This document shows positions 9,823 to 13,417 of a stretch of DNA of 13,417 bases, piece by piece (the stretch's first letter is position 1; each line of letters opens with the position of its first letter). Source of the stretch: Blastocladiella britannica (lineage: Eukaryota; Blastocladiomycota; Blastocladiomycetes; Blastocladiales; Blastocladiaceae). The notes under the pieces were generated by a model. That model saw nothing but the letters and a program-made list of their open reading frames with translations, had not been told where the DNA came from and did no database searches. Location of the stretch: assembly GCA_025349905.2 (NCBI GenBank), contig MU625039.1:1-13417 (forward strand). The letters run 5' to 3'. Both the position numbers and the translations under genes were made by a program.

Positions 9823-11973
9823 TCAAGCCAACGAATCCCCACGCGCCTTGTACCGCTGCTGCCCTCCCCCCGTCTGCTGCGGCGGCTGGGACATCATGTG
9901 CGGCGGGATCGCCGACCGCAGAATGGTGCCTCCACCGCCGCCCACTTCGGACCGAGAGCCACCGCCACGAAGCAGTGAGCTCATAGTCACTGACGGCCCG
10001 ACCGACGATGCCGACAATGGCGGCGGTGGGAGCGACAGAGCCGAGACGCTCGACTGGACCTCGGACGTAGGCGACAAGACCGACATGGGCGCCTGGTGCT
10101 GGTGCTGTTGATGCTGGTGAGGTGCAATAGCCGACGACGACGTCCACGGATCGTAGCTCGCCGGCGGGGTTTCGGGAACTAGCATGGTCGGTGCGTAGAA
10201 CGACGAAGGGCGGCCTTCGCCATGACCACCGGGTGTGGCATTCGAGTCCACTTCCGAGTCGAGCTCGCGGTCCGTGTCGGCAATGGAGACCACGGTCATG
10301 CGCGCGGTCGACGGCCACACGTACTCGAGCTCCATGGTGCCCTCGGTCACCGACTGGGCCACCGACTGGGCCATCGACTGGTGCCGCGACAGCGTCCGTG
10401 GCCCCGTTCCGAGACTCGCGACGGACGCTTGGCGCATAGGTGACGGGCGCGCGGCCCATGCCGACGGCTGCGGTTGTTGGACGGGGGCAACGGTCGCGCC
10501 GGAGCCGGTCATCACCGACTCGGGTGGGGCTGGTGAGCGCGACGCGGTGCTGGAGGCGAGTGGGACGCCGCCAAAGGCCGCCAGCGGCGGGAGAGACGGC
10601 AGACCCGGCGGTGTAGTACTACCGCCGCCGCCGCGGCGAGGCGTGGGGGAGGCGGTGAAGTCGGGCGACGCGGCACCCGCAGCACGTTCGGCCAGCGACG
10701 GGCCCGAGGCCATGGCGGCGGCCGCGGCCGGGTTCTGCGACGCGAAATCACGCAGCCCGACCGTCGATGTCCCGCCACCACCACCTCCGACGGCACTGGC
10801 CACCAGCGACGGCCGACGCGCTCCCGTACTCACGGCCGAGGGAGCGCCCGTTGACGGTCGGCGCGACGTAGTACCAATGATGCTTCCCGCCGGCGTGTAC
10901 GACCGGCCCACCATAGTTTCAGGTCCGCTTCCGCCCAGAGCGCTGGCAATCGCCGACGGTGCGTACCCGAACGAAGTTGAGCCCAGGGGCGGCAACAAAG
11001 CCGCGGACGATGCCGAGTCGAGCGAGTCGTATGACGGCTTGGTCTGCACGACATGAGGGGCGACCAGCATTGTGGGGACTGATCGCGCGGCCGATGCTGA
11101 GAATCCGGGGGACATGGACCGCGGCATGCTGGCGTACGTGGGCGGGGACGCCGTATGGTGCTGGCCCGAGATCGCGAGTGCGGCCGGTGGGGCCGCAGGC
11201 GACGATGACCGCGACGGCGTCGAGTGGCGCGGCGCCGCATCGTACTTGCGCGTGGACGGGCCCGACGACCGGCGGGACAGTGAGTGCTCCGTTGCCCCGG
11301 GGTTCGGGTTGTTGTTGGCATTGTTAGCCTTGGCCTTGGCCCCGCGCTGCCGCCGGCGCCGGCCCACCACCACCAGGATCAGCCCGCCAATCACCAGCAC
11401 GGCCGCGCCGGTCCCGAGGGCAATCGGAATCAGCGTCGACGACGTTCCCGAGGTCGAAGACCCGTCGGTGGCGCCGCTCCCACCAACCACCACGGTGGCG
11501 GTCGCGTTCCCCGCGGTCAAGGTGCCCGCGGCATTGCACTTATTGGCCCCCGAGGACCACTCGCACACGGATGCGCCCGCCCGCGTCGAGCTCCACGACT
11601 GGCACTGCGCCTGGGTCACGTACTGCGAGCACTGCAGCGGGCACGGGATGGTTGCCGGGTAGCACAGCGACGGTAAGGTAGGGCACCGGCCGCACCCGGA
11701 CTTGGAGCACGAGGTGCCGCACGAATCGGACAGGAAGCATGCGGTCTCGGCCCAGTAGCACTGGGGGGCACCGGGTGTATCGGAGGCAAGCAGTTTCGAT
11801 TCGCAGGCGTCGCGGGACCGTTGGGCCGAGCACGGGTTGCCGCCATTGTTTCCTGTATTCTTCAATTGGTTACGATATTTTGATTGAACGTAAAAATGGA
11901 GGTGTGTACCTTGGGCGGTGGTGAGGGTCACAAGGACCAGCGCGGACAGGAGCAGCTGGGCGATTGGGTACAT
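9823..11973 (-). CDS. Single-pass membrane protein with Cys-rich ectodomain and long low-complexity tail (697 aa)
   Basis: Exons are 11973-11910 and 11852-9823 (2094 nt, in frame, TGA). The first ATG after the TATA-like box is 11973; the frame is open further upstream but only from a GTG. Residues 1-21 form a signal peptide (LLLSALVLVTLTTAQ). The ectodomain (22-161) has 14 cysteines at 29, 38, 53, 60, 66, 70, 75, 78, 85, 92, 96, 105, 118 and 127, so seven disulfides are possible. Two units share C-x8-C-x12-14-C-x-W-x4-6-C (29-60 and 96-127) around a compact central CGTSC...CGRC block. A Ser/Thr/Gly stalk with one sequon (N137) leads to a TM helix (162-184) and a basic stop-transfer GRRRRQR. 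The roughly 510-residue cytoplasmic tail is Ser/Pro/Ala/Gly-rich, with many Ser/Thr-Pro sites and poly-Pro. By topology it is a type I surface protein, perhaps an adhesin, sensor or wall-anchoring protein. No family is recognised, and the role is inference only. Confidence 0.85.
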   Translation of the reverse strand: MYPIAQLLLSALVLVTLTTAQGTHLHFYVQSKYRNQLKNTGNNGGNPCSAQRSRDACESKLLASDTPGAPQCYWAETACFLSDSCGTSCSKSGCGRCPTLPSLCYPATIPCPLQCSQYVTQAQCQSWSSTRAGASVCEWSSGANKCNAAGTLTAGNATATVVVGGSGATDGSSTSGTSSTLIPIALGTGAAVLVIGGLILVVVGRRRRQRGAKAKANNANNNPNPGATEHSLSRRSSGPSTRKYDAAPRHSTPSRSSSPAAPPAALAISGQHHTASPPTYASMPRSMSPGFSASAARSVPTMLVAPHVVQTKPSYDSLDSASSAALLPPLGSTSFGYAPSAIASALGGSGPETMVGRSYTPAGSIIGTTSRRPSTGAPSAVSTGARRPSLVASAVGGGGGGTSTVGLRDFASQNPAAAAAMASGPSLAERAAGAASPDFTASPTPRRGGGGSTTPPGLPSLPPLAAFGGVPLASSTASRSPAPPESVMTGSGATVAPVQQPQPSAWAARPSPMRQASVASLGTGPRTLSRHQSMAQSVAQSVTEGTMELEYVWPSTARMTVVSIADTDRELDSEVDSNATPGGHGEGRPSSFYAPTMLVPETPPASYDPWTSSSAIAPHQHQQHQHQAPMSVLSPTSEVQSSVSALSLPPPPLSASSVGPSVTMSSLLRGGGSRSEVGGGGGTILRSAIPPHMMSQPPQQTGGGQQRYKARGDSLA
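10349..10381 (-). repeat. 12-bp tandem repeat coding AQSV
   Basis: Two perfect copies and one imperfect copy of ACCGACTGGGCC (+ strand) encode the MAQSVAQSVT stretch of the cytoplasmic tail. It is an in-frame coding minisatellite, expected in such tails. Confidence 0.8.
11853..11909 (-). other. Intron (57 nt) after the signal peptide
   Basis: It runs GTACAC to ATACAG with a GTAACC/TTGAAG branch-like stretch. It is a multiple of three and stop-free, so the unspliced frame shows a false 19-residue segment rich in His, Tyr, Lys and Asn. Splicing in phase 1 joins the signal peptide (TTAQ) to GNNGGNPC. Its AT-rich content contrasts sharply with the exons. Confidence 0.85.
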
Positions 11974-12357
11974 TGTTCTATATTGTCTATTGGGGGATTG
12001 CAAAGAGAGAGCGGTCAGCGTGCGGTCCCGAGGTACGTAAATACGACCGCGTACTTTCTTATACAACAAGAGAGGACACTGAGCCACTTGCTATTTCCGG
12101 CAAGTTTTCGAAGTATATTTTGTACTTTTGGTTGAGGAAGGAGGGTATACTTTCCGAGGAGGTCGTCTTGCAGAGCGCAACCAACGGCAGCCGGGCGGAC
12201 CTCCGATACGGCCGAGTTGTGTCAATACCTTGTTTGTTTTGATTGGTCGCTCCCACGCCACCCGTCTGTCCATACCACACCAGGGACTTGTCCAAAAACG
12301 TAACGGTGTATTTAAAAAAAAAATTGCATTTGAAAAAACTCTCAAGTCAATCGTTTC
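11974..12357 (-). promoter_or_regulatory. Intergenic region between Tra2-like gene and membrane protein
   Basis: These 384 bp follow the Tra2-like stop and precede the membrane-protein start, both on minus. The strip 12305-12350 has T/A runs that suit a 3' end, though no exact AATAAA is visible. A TATA-like box is at 12055-12063. The middle (12140-12300) shows no gene, and I see no tRNA fold. Confidence 0.5.
12055..12063 (-). promoter_or_regulatory. TATA-like box TATAAGAAA
   Basis: On the minus strand TATAAGAAA lies 90 bp upstream of the ATG at 11973, with no other ATG between. This supports that ATG as the start of the membrane protein. Confidence 0.45.
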
Positions 12358-13366
12358 TCAGTACCGGCGGTCGCGCGAGACAGACCGGCGGCGCTCGCGG
12401 CGGTCGTCGTACCCGCCGCGATCACCACCGCGGCCACCGTCACGCGAGTCGCGGCCCCCACGGTCGCGGTCACTACCGCCGTAGCTGCGGTTGCTGTACT
12501 CGCGGTCGCGACGATCGTAGTCGCCTACGTGTGTGTTTTTTTAAAGTAAGATTTCGAAGATTATAAATGGGTAAAAAAAACATACGGCGGTCGTGGTCGC
12601 GGCCATTGTAGCCACGGTCGTCGCCGCGTGGGCGGCGGATCCGCTCCAGGTTCTCGGCCTCACCTATTTTATATAAACATGCATGAGTCAATCCGAGCAA
12701 GAAAAAGAGATAGAGAAAACGCACGAGCAGATCGACGACCGAGGTACTCTCCGGGAGTCTTGGGACGCGGCTTGGTGCGACGCGACTAAAAGAAATACCA
12801 ATTCGGAAAGGATCAAGGCGAAGTGGTAATAGTTGAGAGACAGTTGAAGTTGAAGGTGTTGAAGTTGTTGTTGGTCAGGTCGTCGTTGTTGTTGTTGAAG
12901 TTGGCTCGAAGAGTGACAGTGTTGTTGATGTTGGATCGGATCCCAACAGCAGCAAGAAGGGGGAAAGATAGAGACGGACGGACCAGCTCGACAATCAGGT
13001 CGCGGCCATGGAACCGCTTGCCGTTCTCGCCCTCAATGGCCTTTTGCGCGTCCTCGGGCTGCTTGTAGCGCACAAACGCAAACCCACGGCACTCGCCCAT
13101 ATGCGGGTCCTTGACGAGACTGACCTCGTCCAGCTTTAAGTTGTTTTTTTTTTTTGGATCTATCAGATCACATCGAAACATGCATATGTATATGAAATAT
13201 AAGGTACCTCGCCATAGGGCATGAAAATGTCCCGCAGCTCGTCCTCGGTGGTACGGAAGGACAGACCACGAATGTACACTTGGGTGCCCGGGTTCTGATC
13301 CGCTTCCTCACTGTTGTTGGTGCGATTGAAATCAAGCGAGTCAGATCGGGCAGAGGTCGAGAGCAT
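12358..13366 (-). CDS. TRA2: Tra2-like SR-type RNA-binding protein (spliced, 204 aa)
   Basis: Exons are 13366-13208, 13133-12984, 12785-12725, 12663-12586 and 12524-12358: 615 nt, in frame, TGA. The first ATG on the strand within the window has A at -3. Residues 1-28 are a Ser/Asn-rich lead. One RRM covers about 29-103, with RNP2 VYIRGL (30-35) and RNP1 RGFAFVRY (69-76). A linker follows with KPRPKTPGEYLGR (108-120), which resembles the TPTPG-x-Y-x-GRP linker that marks Transformer-2 proteins after their RRM. The tail (124-204) is dense in Arg, Asp, Gly and Tyr and ends RRRSVSRDRRY. The family binds exonic GAA-type enhancers and recruits the spliceosome in the nucleus. Unlike animal Tra2 it lacks an N-terminal RS domain, and its C-terminal tail has RD/RG more than RS repeats. 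Another SR-like RRM protein is the main alternative; the linker argues for Tra2. Confidence 0.8.
12525..12585 (-). other. Tra2-like intron 4 (61 nt)
   Basis: It starts GTATGT and ends CACGTAG. It is AT-rich within an Arg/Asp-rich coding area. Phase 1 splicing joins DHDRR to DYDRRDRE and keeps the repeat-like tail; reading through meets a different frame without the motif. Confidence 0.85.
12664..12724 (-). other. Tra2-like intron 3 (61 nt)
   Basis: It starts GTGCGT and ends AAAATAG, with a CT-rich first half and TTGACTCA as a branch-like word. Phase 1 splicing yields LGRRSAR followed by EAENLERIRR. Confidence 0.8.
12786..12983 (-). other. Tra2-like intron 2 (198 nt)
   Basis: It starts GTCCGT directly after the RRM (LIVEL) and ends TTCTTTTAG before the Tra2-type linker exon. 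It is three times longer than other introns in the window and carries a CAA/TTCAA-rich repeat. Donor choice rests on phase 0 compatibility and on the linker match. Confidence 0.75.
12838..12938 (-). repeat. Degenerate CAAC/TTCAA-rich simple repeat in intron 2
   Basis: On the transcribed strand the intron is full of CAA, AAC and TTCAAC words (GTT, GTTGAA on +), including several consecutive CAA or AAC units. It is imperfect. It may be a plain microsatellite or a binding tract for a splicing factor. Confidence 0.75.
13134..13207 (-). other. Tra2-like intron 1 (74 nt)
   Basis: It starts GTACCT and ends AACTTAAAG, with CTGAT as a branch-like word and a run of 12 A before the acceptor. Phase 0 splicing joins MPYGE to LDEVSLVKD, the expected beta2 region of the RRM. 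An in-frame stop occurs inside it. Confidence 0.85.
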
Positions 13367-13417
13367 TATTGTTATTATTTTTTTATCCTTGATGCGCGTG
13401 GTCAAGAAAGAGGGGGG

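Noticed and set aside
9695..10459. 254-codon minus frame overlapping the membrane-protein tail
   Set aside because: It is the alternative frame of a low-complexity GC-rich exon and extends into the AT-rich 3' region; no domain.
12140..12300. Possible tRNA or small RNA between the two right-hand genes
   Set aside because: I could not find a cloverleaf or T-loop-like sequence by eye; nothing to support an RNA gene.
12664..12979. Single 316-nt intron in the Tra2-like gene as the main form
   Set aside because: It is frame-compatible, but it would skip the segment KPRPKTPGEYLGR, which fits the Tra2 linker too well to be chance; kept only as a possible isoform.
12813..13181. 122-codon Asn-rich C-terminus after the RRM
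   Set aside because: The Asn-rich part is translation of the CAA-rich intron 2; splice sites at 12984 and 12785 remove it.

Overview
This is a eukaryotic nuclear window with four recognisable protein genes and one doubtful partial frame at the left edge. The coding parts are GC-rich. They are broken by short spliceosomal introns, mostly 57-74 nt, that are AT-rich with GT...AG ends. The leaders are pyrimidine-rich and TATA-like boxes occur. A full-length ABCA transporter beside a Tra2-like SR protein, with this compact intron style, suggests a zoosporic fungus (for example Blastocladiomycota or a chytrid). That taxon is an inference; no sequence marker here proves it.

Layout, left to right. 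Bases 1-372 are open on + to the window edge, with no recognisable product. Bases 8318 down to 533 on the minus strand encode one very large ABCA-type transporter in five exons (four introns; spliced length 7524 nt, 2507 aa). It has a long disordered N-terminus, TMD1, NBD1, TMD2 and NBD2. Bases 8319-8892 are a divergent promoter region. Bases 8893-9537 (+) encode a 214-aa unrecognised protein with a PP1-docking-like motif and a CPCxxC motif. The short interval 9538-9822 separates it from a convergent gene. Bases 11973 down to 9823 (minus) encode a secreted-type single-pass membrane protein: signal peptide, a duplicated cysteine-rich ectodomain, one TM helix and a roughly 510-residue low-complexity tail. 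Bases 13366 down to 12358 (minus) encode a 204-aa Tra2-like RNA-binding protein in five exons.

The genes do not form an obvious pathway or operon-like system. Two encode membrane proteins and one a splicing regulator; their adjacency looks ordinary. The most useful results are the exon-intron reconstructions, each of which gives a frame-consistent total length. Also notable are two stop-free 3n introns, one of which sits inside the NBD2 Walker A motif. The Tra2-like gene has a 61-nt exon with tandem donors that could give two in-frame isoforms, and the membrane protein has a two-unit Cys repeat. I found no CRISPR array, transposon, tRNA or rRNA.
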